Shown: positions 17,544 to 25,854 of the stretch, one piece after another
How the letters are laid out: every line of letters begins with the position of its first letter
Position numbering within the stretch: the first letter of the stretch is position 1
NCBI GenBank assembly: GCA_021807595.1
Contig: JAKBCS010000031.1
Coordinates: 1 to 42,376 of the forward strand
DNA length: 42,376 bases
From: Planctomycetota bacterium
GTDB lineage: Bacteria; Planctomycetota; Planctomycetia; Gemmatales; Gemmataceae
Direction: 5' to 3'
Made by a program: the position numbers and the translations under genes
Notes under the pieces: generated by a model
What the model was told of the DNA's origin: nothing
Seen by the model: the letters and a program-made list of their open reading frames with translations, nothing else
The model's database searches: none

Positions 17544-18983
17544 TCATTCACGAGCGGGGACACCCATCAGCTGTTCGATTTGCTCGGCGACATTGTTCCA
17601 CCCGAAGCGTTCTTCGAGTTTATCGTGTCCCTTTCGGCCTAGGGAGACGCGGAGGTCGGCGTCGTACAGCAGACGTTCGATGCCCCAGACCAAGCTTTGC
17701 TCGACGGAATAGACGAGCAGGCTGTCCTTTTCGTGTTCGAGCAATCCCGGCGCGGCCTGGTGGGTGGCGACGACGGGGCGTTGGGCGGCCCAGGCGGCTT
17801 GAATGGGCCACCACGGCGTCGCCTCGCGGCTCGGCGCGGCCACGATGTCGGCGGCTTCGATTAGTTCGTGCAACGCTTGGCCGACGACGCTGCCAGGGAA
17901 ACGAATGGCATGATCGAGCAAGAGATAGCGCGAGTAGACGCGCAGCGTCCAATAGGTCGCCCCGTCGCCGACGAGGATTAGCCGCGCCTGCGGATGGTTC
18001 CGCAACACGACCGGCATCGCCTTGACTAGAAGATCCGGACCGTAACGCTCGCTAAAGTCGCCAACGAAGAGAATCGTCGGATCGATGGGACCTACTTGAT
18101 AGCGGGCTTTGATTTGTCCGGCGTCGATTGAGGGCGCGAACTGTTCGACGGGAAACGGTTGGCGAGCGGTGGTTACTCGCGCGGCACACTCCGGAACCCA
18201 GAAACGTGCCACCTCGACCACGGACGGCTCCTGCGCCAGGATCACTTGCGCCTCGTGTAGAGCGTTCATCTCGATTTCGTTGATGCGCTTGCTGATGTCG
18301 GAGGTCATGTCGCTGCGTTGACGCTCTAACGAACTCAGCGCGAAAATCGTCCGGTTGTTTTTCAGTCCCCGCAGCAAGCTGAGCGCTCCCGCGCCGGACC
18401 ACTCGTAGCCCATGAGGGTAACATGCGGACTGCCGCCGGGAAATTGGTGCAAGAAGGCGTTGGCGGCTCGGCTGGTGTATTCTTGGACGCGGGCGGCCAG
18501 ATCGTCGCCTTCTATTTCGCCCACCGGATGTTCGTGCAGATCGGGAATCGTCGAGCCGGAGGAAATCGGTGCGAATAGATGAACGGAGATTTGCCGCCGC
18601 GCCAAAGCGGTGACGGCCTTGAGAACGGATTGACCGATGGGAGTGTTGGGAGGCTCCCAACAGAACACGGCGAGGACGGGACGAGCATCGTCGGGCGCGA
18701 GGGCGGGTGTCTCGATCCGAGCCGGCGGAGTGATCCGCTTCATTCTTCGTTTATCTCGCTTCACTCGCGTTCCGTTGCGCGTAGTTTGGCCGTTTGGGAC
18801 GGGGCCTCCGTTCTCCGTGCTACGGCCGATGTCACTCGAATGTCCATTATCCGCGATGACTCCATTATCGGTCGTGGAGCGGCGGTTGGCAAGCGCCCTG
18901 CCGATTTCTTCGGCAGCGAGGACGCTGGCGGGGCGGTCGGTAGGTAAAAGGGTTGGCTCGCCGTTAAGGTTTCTCGGAATCAT
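17544..18983 (-). CDS. GT4-like glycosyltransferase, probably catalytically degenerate
   Basis: A 479-residue GT-B fold protein, third GT4 paralogue of the block. Residues 1-100 are low-complexity with repeated Asn-Gly pairs and a basic patch (VKRDKRRMKR), then the GT-B part begins at about residue 102. In the C-terminal domain the line DPTILFVGDFSERYGPDLL aligns with DPTVLFVGRMVVQKGPDIL of the first paralogue. The phosphate-binding Arg and Lys are replaced by Asp309 and Tyr314, and the E-x7-E motif reads PSREATPWWPIQAAW with Gln at the second Glu position. The first domain is also short on the usual substrate loops (GQSVLKAV instead of GGVGVHVTEL). The start ATG at 18983 has GAGGAG 8 nt upstream. 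I infer a regulatory or structural partner rather than an active enzyme; altered activity cannot be excluded. Confidence 0.85.
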   Translation of the reverse strand: MIPRNLNGEPTLLPTDRPASVLAAEEIGRALANRRSTTDNGVIADNGHSSDIGRSTENGGPVPNGQTTRNGTRVKRDKRRMKRITPPARIETPALAPDDARPVLAVFCWEPPNTPIGQSVLKAVTALARRQISVHLFAPISSGSTIPDLHEHPVGEIEGDDLAARVQEYTSRAANAFLHQFPGGSPHVTLMGYEWSGAGALSLLRGLKNNRTIFALSSLERQRSDMTSDISKRINEIEMNALHEAQVILAQEPSVVEVARFWVPECAARVTTARQPFPVEQFAPSIDAGQIKARYQVGPIDPTILFVGDFSERYGPDLLVKAMPVVLRNHPQARLILVGDGATYWTLRVYSRYLLLDHAIRFPGSVVGQALHELIEAADIVAAPSREATPWWPIQAAWAAQRPVVATHQAAPGLLEHEKDSLLVYSVEQSLVWGIERLLYDADLRVSLGRKGHDKLEERFGWNNVAEQIEQLMGVPARE

Positions 18984-19022
18984 GGGGAGTTCTCCTCTCG
19001 CCGGTCTGCCGGCATCCGCTCG

Positions 19023-20846
19023 CTAGAGCCTCGTCCTCGTCAAATCGGGAAATCGTTCGGCACACAGTTCCAGATACAGCTGGGCTACGTCGCTCCAGTT
19101 CCGTATCGAACCTTCGTGCCTTTGGCCGTTGCGCCCCATCCGTTCGGTATGCGTTGCATCGCTGAGCAGGCGATCCAGCGCCCAGACCATCGATCCGGGA
19201 TTGTCGTAAGTAAGCAGACCGTTCACTTCGTGGCGAATCAAATACGCGGGCCCGCCGTGGGTAGTGACGACGGCCCGGCCGGCCTTGCGGGCCAAATCGA
19301 CGACGGCGTCGTCGAAAGGTAGCCGGCAGCGGGATGGCAGGATCATTGCCTCGGCGGCACGAACGAGGCGCGTCACCTGCGGGCCTTCGCGGTGTCCCAA
19401 CAGACGCACGGCGAAGGCGATGCCGAGCTGGTGCGCGCGATGTTCGAGCGAACCGTGAAGACTACCCGCGCCGACGAACGCCAGACGCAGATTGCCGTGC
19501 CGACGAAGCGCCGCCGGCAATGCTTCAACCAACAGATCGACCCCGGCCGCATGTTCCAACGGGCCGACGTAGAGGATCAAGCGATCGAGGGGGCCGACGC
19601 CAATTTCCCCCTTGACGTGTCCGTAATCGAGCGGGCAGTCCCATTCGTTAGCGAGGCGTCCCTCCATCGGAAAGGAACAGACGCGCGCATCGTCCACGCC
19701 CAATTCGGCGGCGAGGCTATCCCGCAACCATTCCGGCGTGAGAATGCAAGGCATCGGCCGGGCGACGCTACGCTCGGCCTCTTCGACGGCGCGCGACTGC
19801 GGAACGGGTGTCGCGCCGTTGCGCCGCGTCGATTCCAGGGAGGTCAGCGACAAGACCCGCGGCAGACGCGACCTCGAGCCGATGAACCCCGTCTGCCATT
19901 CGTGGTGGTGCAACAGATCGAACGGAGGCGCTTGGGCCAGATGCTCTTCGAGGCGGCGTGCAAAGGCCTGCGCCGCTGCTATCGGCGAACCGTTGGTGCG
20001 CAGCGGCACCGTATGGTAGCGAACGCCTTCCTCGATCCGAACCGGCTGAGCCGTATCGGCAGCGGTGAAGATATGGATTTCGTGTCCCAGCTCCCGTTGG
20101 CATCGGCTCAGTTCGCGGACGAATGCGGGCTGCTGTCCGTCTTCGCCTTTGAAGGTGAAATAGGCAATACGCAAGCCTTGGCGCAGCCTCGGCCGGCGCA
20201 TTTCGCGGAGAAAACGCTCTTGTTCCCAGACGTTGCCCGCCGGCTCGATCCGCCCGCGTTCGTCCACATAGAGGGCATCGTGCGAGCGCTGGGACGACCA
20301 TCGATCTCTTCCGAAGGACGCGCTTCCCGAGCGCGCGGCGGGTAAGAATTCACCGCTGCGGAGGAGGAAGCCGACCTCGGCGATTTGCGTGGTGCCGGCG
20401 CGAGGCAGCTGAAAGAAACGCTGCCCGCACAGACTCGGCAGCGTCTCGTCTTGAATGCGATGGGCGTTGAATCCCGTAAATTGGATATAAGAGACATCGT
20501 AAAGGCGCACGACGAGTCGGCAGTTTTGCCAAGTCGCGCCGCGCCGGCGGGCGGTTTCGTCCACCCATTCTTGTCGGATGCGCCAGTGAACGAACCCCTG
20601 CGTTGGCGCGACCGCGGCAAGCCCGGCATGATTTACTTTGGGGACGAAGGGTTCCGCCGCGCTCCGTTCGCCGATTTCCCAGGCGAGGCGACGCAGCGAC
20701 TCGGCGTCGAGGGGAGACGTTGCCGTCGTCGGCAACTCCCTCTCCGCCTGCGACGAGGCGACTTCTTCATCCCAGCAAAGGGGTGCAGGCGAGACGCATT
20801 CGATGAAACTTAGGCTGGGGTTATCCATGAGATTTTGAGCATCCAT
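19023..20846 (-). CDS. DUF4912-GT4 fusion protein, GT part probably inactive
   Basis: A 607-residue two-part protein. Residues about 84-181 match DUF4912: RLVVRLYDVSYIQFTGFNAH, then a QRFFQLPRAGTTQIAEVGF segment and GEFLPAARSGSASF. From about 224 a GT4 GT-B domain follows (LRIAYFTFKGEDGQQPAFVR, FDLLHHHEWQTGF). In its C-terminal half the line LILYVGPLEHAAGVDLL has Pro429 and Ala434 where the active paralogue has Arg and Lys, and the E-x7-E region reads PSRCRLPFDDAVVD, lacking the first Glu and with Asp517 near the second. DUF4912 is known beside GH57 branching-enzyme genes in several phyla. The start is uncertain: ATG 20846 or ATG 20828, neither with a good ribosome site; a GTG at 20918 would place the start inside an inverted repeat. 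Confidence 0.85.
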   Translation of the reverse strand: MDAQNLMDNPSLSFIECVSPAPLCWDEEVASSQAERELPTTATSPLDAESLRRLAWEIGERSAAEPFVPKVNHAGLAAVAPTQGFVHWRIRQEWVDETARRRGATWQNCRLVVRLYDVSYIQFTGFNAHRIQDETLPSLCGQRFFQLPRAGTTQIAEVGFLLRSGEFLPAARSGSASFGRDRWSSQRSHDALYVDERGRIEPAGNVWEQERFLREMRRPRLRQGLRIAYFTFKGEDGQQPAFVRELSRCQRELGHEIHIFTAADTAQPVRIEEGVRYHTVPLRTNGSPIAAAQAFARRLEEHLAQAPPFDLLHHHEWQTGFIGSRSRLPRVLSLTSLESTRRNGATPVPQSRAVEEAERSVARPMPCILTPEWLRDSLAAELGVDDARVCSFPMEGRLANEWDCPLDYGHVKGEIGVGPLDRLILYVGPLEHAAGVDLLVEALPAALRRHGNLRLAFVGAGSLHGSLEHRAHQLGIAFAVRLLGHREGPQVTRLVRAAEAMILPSRCRLPFDDAVVDLARKAGRAVVTTHGGPAYLIRHEVNGLLTYDNPGSMVWALDRLLSDATHTERMGRNGQRHEGSIRNWSDVAQLYLELCAERFPDLTRTRL

Positions 20847-20874
20847 TCTAAGAGGATGAAAAGCGGGCTTTTCT

Positions 20875-20924
20875 GTCGGCGTGCCGCGCCGGCAAGAGGT
20901 TCCTTGCCTGCGTGGCACGCCGAC
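20875..20924. terminator. Imperfect inverted repeat between the first and second GT4 genes
   Basis: GTCGGCGTGCC (20875-20885) pairs with GGCACGCCGAC (20914-20924), and inside it GGCAAG (20891-20896) pairs with CTTGCC (20903-20908) around a 6-nt loop, with symmetric 5-nt internal bulges. The total stem is about 17 bp. On the minus strand it lies 24 bp after the first GT4 stop, is followed by AGAAAAGCCCGCTTTT, and ends about 29 bp before the second gene's start. It can act as a partial terminator lowering expression of the two degenerate paralogues, or stabilise the upstream message. Confidence 0.5.
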
Positions 20925-20948
20925 ACGTCCAAAATCGGGTAACGCCGT

Positions 20949-22112
20949 TTAGGCGACGCTGGCATAGACGGCTTCGGTCTGTCCGGCGATGCGATCCCAG
21001 CTGAAGGCCGCTTCGACGGCGGCACGGCCGTTGTGCCCCATCCAGTTGCAGCGGCCATGATCGGCGAGCATCGTGCCCAAACCCCAGGCTACCGAATCCG
21101 GCGTATCGTCCACTTGCAGACCGTTGACGCCATGCCAAACGAACTCGGCGGGGCCGCCGCGCTTGGTACTCACGACCGGCTTGCACGCCGACCAGCCTTC
21201 GAGAATGACAATGCCAAACGGTTCGTTGCGGCTCGGCACCGCCACCACGTCGCACGCCTTGAACAGATCGTGCAGTTCTCGACCGCGGCGGTCGCCGAGG
21301 ATGCGCAACGCACCGGCCACCCCCAGGTGATGGGCCAATCCGCACACCTCGTTTCGCATGTGCCCATCCCCGGCAAAGACGAACTTGACATTGGGATAGA
21401 AGCGGAGAACATGCGGCATGGCTCGAACGAGAATGTCCGGCCCTTTTTGTACGACCATGCGGCCGACGAAGAGGACGGTGGGATCGAGCGGCCCGATGGC
21501 ATAGCGGCGTTTGACATCGCCGGCGTCAATCGAGTAATCGAACGTGCGGGCATTGACGCCGTTGTAAACGACGGCGGTTTTGTGATCGGGACATTGATAC
21601 AGCCAACGAATTTCGTCGCGGAGTTGATTGGACACGGTGATGACGCGATCGGCGCAGTAGGTTCCGTGGCGTTCGTGGTCTTGGATGCGCGGAGATTGTC
21701 CTCCGAAAAATTGGTTGCCGTTGCGACCGTACTCCGTCGAGTGCATGGTTAGCACCGCCTTGCGTCCTCGGCCATCTTTGATCCACACCAGAGCGTTGGA
21801 GGCCAGCCAATCGTGCGCATGCACGATGTCGAACCGGCCGATATGATCTTCCACGGCGCTAAACTCGTGGACGAAAGCTCGGCACATATTATTTATTTCA
21901 TCGACAAAGTTGGGATTGAGCGGAAAGCTACAACGATGATAGTGAACGCCGTCGATGCGGTCGTAGGGAGGCTGTTGCTGTCCCCGACGGGTGAAAATGT
22001 GGACTTCATGGCCGCGACGATCGAGGGCCGCAGCCAACTCCGTCACATGGACTCCCACTCCACCGACGGCGATGCCGTGCAGCGCCTCCCACGAAAACAA
22101 AGCAATCTTCAC
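20949..22112 (-). CDS. GT4 glycosyltransferase, glycogen-synthase-like (intact catalytic residues)
   Basis: A 387-residue retaining GT-B enzyme of family GT4, probably extending an alpha-glucan chain from a nucleotide sugar. The N-terminal glycine loop GGVGVHVTELAAAL (17-30) and HAHDW (98-102) belong to the acceptor side. In the donor side Arg218 and Lys223 in VGRMVVQKGPD bind the diphosphate, and PSRNEPFGIVILEG carries the E-x7-E pair Glu297/Glu305. The start is a GTG at 22112 with TTGGAG upstream. It is the first gene of the minus-strand alpha-glucan block (then DUF4912-GT4, GT4, GH57, GlgX). Exact donor (UDP- or ADP-glucose) cannot be read from sequence, and a role in another polysaccharide is the main alternative. 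Confidence 0.88.
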   Translation of the reverse strand: MKIALFSWEALHGIAVGGVGVHVTELAAALDRRGHEVHIFTRRGQQQPPYDRIDGVHYHRCSFPLNPNFVDEINNMCRAFVHEFSAVEDHIGRFDIVHAHDWLASNALVWIKDGRGRKAVLTMHSTEYGRNGNQFFGGQSPRIQDHERHGTYCADRVITVSNQLRDEIRWLYQCPDHKTAVVYNGVNARTFDYSIDAGDVKRRYAIGPLDPTVLFVGRMVVQKGPDILVRAMPHVLRFYPNVKFVFAGDGHMRNEVCGLAHHLGVAGALRILGDRRGRELHDLFKACDVVAVPSRNEPFGIVILEGWSACKPVVSTKRGGPAEFVWHGVNGLQVDDTPDSVAWGLGTMLADHGRCNWMGHNGRAAVEAAFSWDRIAGQTEAVYASVA

Positions 22113-22683
22113 TTCTCATCTCCAAGTTGCTCCGCATCCGTGCGCGATAGTGCTTCCTGGCCCGCTAAGGGTCGCCCCCGTGTGCTGGCCTTCCATCCGG
22201 CCAGGAGAGAGAACACACGATGACTAAACGATTTCTACTCGCTCCACGACGATTGCTATTACGCCGTTACTCTCGAACTCTCTTCTCTCCCCCCGCAAAA
22301 AGCGGTGAGAGGAGTCTCAACCTACTCTTCTTCAAGCAACAAAGATGCCAAAAGCCGATCTTTCGCGTAAGTTGGCCGTCCTTTGCAAACACCCATTCGA
22401 TCGACACGACCCGCCTTGTGAGGGAAGGGACAACCCCCTCGTTTCATCGCCTGACTCTTGGGCATGTTTGCTGGACTTCCGGGCAAAAGCGGCATTTCAA
22501 TAGTAATGGACCGCCTCCCTCCGCATAAGGGGCGAGCGGAGGCCGCGAGACAAAGTGGTACGATCGAATACCACGGTCGGTGACGGGAGATCAAACCGCG
22601 CCTTGCGGTGATCGCCGGCGTTCCGTAGCATGTGCGGGGTAGCGTGTCTCTATCTCCCTGGCAGCCGGTGAGCGAAATCCATC
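22113..22683. other. 571-bp divergent intergenic region
   Basis: The region separates the start of the minus-strand alpha-glucan block from the plus-strand NPCBM gene, so it should contain both promoters, but I cannot assign -35/-10 boxes with confidence. It holds several small perfect hairpins: CTGGCC/GGCCAG (22185-22190 and 22199-22204), CCTCCGC/GCGGAGG (22518-22524 and 22536-22542) and GTGGTA/TACCAC (22555-22560 and 22569-22574). A 102-codon frame at 22220-22528 has no recognisable protein character and I do not call it. Confidence 0.6.
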
Positions 22684-24039
22684 ATGTCCAAGAAGCCATT
22701 GACTCCCGCGATATTCCAAAAGGAGCGACGGAAATCGCGTCCGGGGAGAGAGCTTTCTCTCCCTTCAAACATTTTCCATCTAACAAACAATAGGGATTCT
22801 GGACCGAGTGTCAAGGGGGCGAGGACAATTCGTGGATACGCTTTCGTCGTGGCCGTCGCCGCGTTGGCAGTGTCGATCGCCTCGCTTGAAGCCGAGGAGC
22901 CGGACGTGCCTGTTTTCGTCGCGGCGAGGGCGAACGGTCTCGAGGTGAAAGGAAGGTTGCGCGCCTTGGAGATCGATTGGTCGGCGCGCGTCGGCGAGAA
23001 CGAAGAGACGCGAATCGACGGCGCTCAACTCGTCTCGCTGCGCCGGTTCCACCTGCCTTTACCGCCTCCACCGTCGGAGGATCATTTTCTCTTGGCCAAT
23101 GGCGACTGCATTCCGTTTCAACAATTGCGACTCGCCGAGGAGAAGTTTTCCTTCCGTCACCCCCGACTTGACGGAGGCAAGGAGACTTCCCTGCCGATGG
23201 CCGCCGTCGCCCTATTATGGCACGATGCGCCCGCCAAAACACTCGATGCCGAGATGCTTTATCGTCGTCTCCGCACCGGCAAGAGGACGCGCGACGTAGT
23301 GTGCCTGCTCAACGGCGATACCGTGGCCGGAACCCTGATCGGTATGGACAAAGGGAACATCGAAATTGAAGTGGAGAAACGGCGCGTCGCGCTGAAGCGA
23401 ACCCAATTGGCCTATCTCGCCTTCAACACCGAATTGACCGAATCGCCACAACCCAAGGGCGCTTTCGCTCGCTTAACGCTTACCGACGGTTCCCGCATGA
23501 CGCTGACATCCGCCACCTCCGATGCCGCGACGCTGACGGCAACCACCGTGTTCGGCGCGCGCCTGAGCGCGCCCCTAACCGACACGGCGGCGCTCGATCT
23601 CTTCGGCGGCCGCTGTAGCTATCTCTCCGATCTCAAAGAAGGCAAATACGAATTTCAGCCCTATCTCGATGCGGATTGGCCATTCGCGGTCAATGGCAAC
23701 GTCGCCGAGCATCCGCTGCGCCTGGGCGGTTCCACTTACGACAAAGGCATCTCCATGCACAGCCGCAGCCGCCTGAGTTACGCGCTCAACGGAGCGTATC
23801 GCCGCTTCGAGGCCGTGGCCGGATTGGACGACTTCGACGGACGCCACGGAAATGTGCGCCTCCGCGTGTTGGCCGACGGCAAGCCACTGATCGACCGCGC
23901 CTTAACTGGACGCGACGGAGCAATGCCCATTCGTTTGAGTGTGGAGGGCACGCGCACATTGACCTTGGAGGTCGATTTCGGCGAAAACGGCGATGTGTGC
24001 GACGTAGTGGATTGGTGCGATGCCCGACTTCTCAAGTAA
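22684..24039 (+). CDS. Secreted NPCBM/NEW2-domain protein
   Basis: A 451-residue exported or membrane-anchored protein with an unusually long N-terminus: about 48 hydrophilic residues, then a hydrophobic helix (YAFVVAVAALAVSIASL, about 52-68) ending before AEEPDVP. Residues about 70-290 contain two beta-rich parts that speak of a value encoded per site (DHFLLANGDCIPFQQLRLAE, VVCLLNGDTVAGTLIGMDKG), repeated units seen in planctomycete proteins. The C-terminus from about 305 is an NPCBM carbohydrate-binding-like domain (YDKGISMHSRSRLSYAL, FEAVAGLDD, RVLADGKPLID, VDFGENGDVCDVVDWCDARL). There is no catalytic domain. The start codon is not secure: no clear ribosome site precedes 22684, and a start closer to the hydrophobic helix is possible. 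It converges with the dipeptidase gene, 48 bp away. Confidence 0.82.
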   Translation: MSKKPLTPAIFQKERRKSRPGRELSLPSNIFHLTNNRDSGPSVKGARTIRGYAFVVAVAALAVSIASLEAEEPDVPVFVAARANGLEVKGRLRALEIDWSARVGENEETRIDGAQLVSLRRFHLPLPPPPSEDHFLLANGDCIPFQQLRLAEEKFSFRHPRLDGGKETSLPMAAVALLWHDAPAKTLDAEMLYRRLRTGKRTRDVVCLLNGDTVAGTLIGMDKGNIEIEVEKRRVALKRTQLAYLAFNTELTESPQPKGAFARLTLTDGSRMTLTSATSDAATLTATTVFGARLSAPLTDTAALDLFGGRCSYLSDLKEGKYEFQPYLDADWPFAVNGNVAEHPLRLGGSTYDKGISMHSRSRLSYALNGAYRRFEAVAGLDDFDGRHGNVRLRVLADGKPLIDRALTGRDGAMPIRLSVEGTRTLTLEVDFGENGDVCDVVDWCDARLLK

Positions 24040-24087
24040 GGAGTCCGATGAACCCGAAGCCACGGGATGAGGGAGACAACCTTTGAG

Positions 24088-25356
24088 CTATTTCCTGCTC
24101 TCTTTCGCTACCTCTTCCACGCGCCGCAGCACCCGCAGCAGATTGCCGCCGAGAATCTTCAATATATCATCCTTTTTGTATCCTCTATTGAGCAATTCTT
24201 GCGTGATGTACGGATAGCAAGATACGTCTTCGAGTTGTTTGGGCACGCTGTTGATGCCGTCGAAGTCGGAGCCGATGCCGACGCGATCGATACCGGCGAC
24301 CTTTACGATGTGTTCGATGTGATCGACAACGGTATGCACGCTGCCGGTCGGGATGGGATGCTCCTTGCGATACTGTTCGAGTGCGGCGCGGAACTCCCGT
24401 TCGTCGGGATATTTCTTTTGCAATTCGCGCGCTCTTTGGAACATATCGCGTGTCATGCGCGCCCCTTCCGGCACGATGAAGCCGGAATAGAAGTTGACCA
24501 TGACCACGCCGTCGTTCTTCTTCATCAGTCGCAGCACATCATCCGGCACGTTGCGCGGATGGTCGGCAATGGCGTAGGCGGACGAATGCGAGGCGATCGC
24601 CGGAGCGCGGCTGACCCGCAGCGCATGGCGCATCGTTTCCGCCGAGACGTGCGAGATGTCCACCAACATGCCCAGACGATTCATTTCGCTCACCACCTGT
24701 TCGCCGAATTCCGTCAGCCCGTGGTGGCGAGGAACGTCCGTTGCCGAGTCCGCCCAATCGAGCGTCTCCGAATGCGTCAACGTCATGTAGCGAACGCCCA
24801 AGGCGTAAAGCATGCGCAGCACGCCCAACGAATTATCGATCGAATGGCCGCCTTCGACCCCGATGAGCGAAGCGATCTTTCCTTTCTTGCGAATGCGAAG
24901 AATATCGTCGGCGGTATAGGCCATCTCAAAAGTATCGGGATAGGCGGCAACCATGCGCTTGACGACATCGATCTGTTCGAGGGTCAAGCGGACAGAAGTG
25001 CCTTTCTTGGCCGTGTCCGCCGGGACGTAGGCCGACCAGAACTGCGCGCCCACCCCACCTTCCAGGAGCCGCGGAATGTCGGTGTGCAAACCCAGCTTTT
25101 TTTGCGATTGGCGCAAATCGATTTTGCGGAAGGACAAATCGCTCTTTTCGCGGAACTGCCACGGCAAATCGTTGTGGCCGTCGATAAGCAGCGCCTCGCG
25201 GTGGATGCGCAGAGCTTCGTCGGTCAGCTTCACGGGGGCGCGAGATTTCGGAGGTAAATAGGTGGATTTCTTTTCTTCGGCGGACCCAGCTTCGAGCAGG
25301 AGTCCGGCTACGGAGAAGAAACATAATCCAGAGAACCAGGGAATCATTCGCTTCAT
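24088..25356 (-). CDS. Exported membrane dipeptidase (peptidase M19)
   Basis: A 422-residue zinc dipeptidase of the renal dipeptidase family, probably cleaving dipeptides (including D-residue ones) outside the cytoplasm. A signal peptide spans about residues 1-26. Predicted zinc and substrate ligands are His61 and Asp63 (IDGHNDLPW), the bridging Glu168 (IGVEGGHSI), His236 (LVDISHVS) and His257 (ASHSSAYAI), with Asp364 in GIGSDFDG. All of the family's metal ligands are therefore present and the enzyme should be active. The ATG at 25356 precedes MKRMIPW; only a weak AGG box is seen, and an ATG three codons later is possible. Immediately upstream (30 bp) is the truncated ParE-like frame. Confidence 0.93.
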   Translation of the reverse strand: MKRMIPWFSGLCFFSVAGLLLEAGSAEEKKSTYLPPKSRAPVKLTDEALRIHREALLIDGHNDLPWQFREKSDLSFRKIDLRQSQKKLGLHTDIPRLLEGGVGAQFWSAYVPADTAKKGTSVRLTLEQIDVVKRMVAAYPDTFEMAYTADDILRIRKKGKIASLIGVEGGHSIDNSLGVLRMLYALGVRYMTLTHSETLDWADSATDVPRHHGLTEFGEQVVSEMNRLGMLVDISHVSAETMRHALRVSRAPAIASHSSAYAIADHPRNVPDDVLRLMKKNDGVVMVNFYSGFIVPEGARMTRDMFQRARELQKKYPDEREFRAALEQYRKEHPIPTGSVHTVVDHIEHIVKVAGIDRVGIGSDFDGINSVPKQLEDVSCYPYITQELLNRGYKKDDILKILGGNLLRVLRRVEEVAKESRK

Positions 25357-25386
25357 CGGTGAAGTACCTGAAAAATAGTCGAGCGA

Positions 25387-25497
25387 TTATAAGAGAAATC
25401 GAGGAGTAATGTTTTGTCTGCCGTGCAGGACGGGGAGAAGTTCGATAATGTCGATGAGATCGATTTCGGCTCGATCCGATCGCCTTATTTGTGGCAT
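25387..25497 (-). pseudogene. Truncated ParE-like toxin remnant
   Basis: A 36-codon frame starts at the ATG at 25497, overlapping the last 13 bases of the ParD-like gene, as toxin starts usually overlap antitoxin ends in parDE operons. Its first part, MPQIRRSDRAEIDLIDIIEL, matches the N-terminal pattern of ParE/RelE-fold toxins (I-x-R-S-x-x-A-x-x-D-L-x-D-I). Complete ParE proteins are about 95-105 residues; this frame stops at 25387 and the dipeptidase gene begins 30 bp later, so the C-terminal two thirds, including the conserved strand residues, are missing. It is either a decayed toxin or a chance similarity on a short frame. The overlap position makes decay the better reading. Confidence 0.5.
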
Positions 25498-25772
25498 GGG
25501 ACGGCATCCTGCTCTTGTTCCTGTTGGAGTCGAAGGACGGCTTTAGCCTTGATCTTCACCGTGTCCAAAGGAGCTACCTCGCCGCGCTCTGCCTGCTGAA
25601 TGCCCACATCGAGCATCGCCCGCAATTCGTCGCGCTTGACTTTGTACGAGAAATGGCGGTCGCGCATTGACCACAGCGCGTCGCGGACAATCTCCTCGAA
25701 GGTGTTGTATACCTTCTCGTCGATCAACTCCTTCACCAGGTCTTGGAGTTCCGGCGGCAAGTGTTCCTGCAT
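25485..25772 (-). CDS. ParD-like type II antitoxin
   Basis: A 95-residue protein resembling ParD antitoxins. The N-terminal ribbon-helix-helix part reads LPPELQDLVKELIDEKVYNT, then FEEIVRDALWSMRDR; the C-terminal toxin-binding part includes DELRAMLDVGIQQAERGEVA, close to the ParD pattern of L-x-x-x-L-x-x-G-x-x-x-A-x-x-G-x-x-x-P. Such proteins repress their own promoter and neutralise ParE. The ATG at 25772 has GAGAGGAG 7 nt before it. The matching toxin frame overlaps the stop and is truncated, so this appears to be an antitoxin left without an intact toxin. A stand-alone ParD-like regulator is the alternative. Confidence 0.75.
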   Translation of the reverse strand: MQEHLPPELQDLVKELIDEKVYNTFEEIVRDALWSMRDRHFSYKVKRDELRAMLDVGIQQAERGEVAPLDTVKIKAKAVLRLQQEQEQDAVPCHK

Positions 25773-25854
25773 GATTCATCTCCTCTCTTCAACAATCCTC
25801 TCAGCAGCGTAACCGCGCTGGCTGAAATTGTCCAGCCGCGCATCACCCGGCAGC

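Noticed and set aside
22220-22528. 102-codon plus-strand frame in the divergent intergenic region
   Set aside because: Basic, irregular composition, no recognisable motif and no clear ribosome site; crosses small hairpins.
25387-25497. Intact ParE toxin
   Set aside because: Only 36 codons; the stop at 25387 removes about two thirds of the expected fold.
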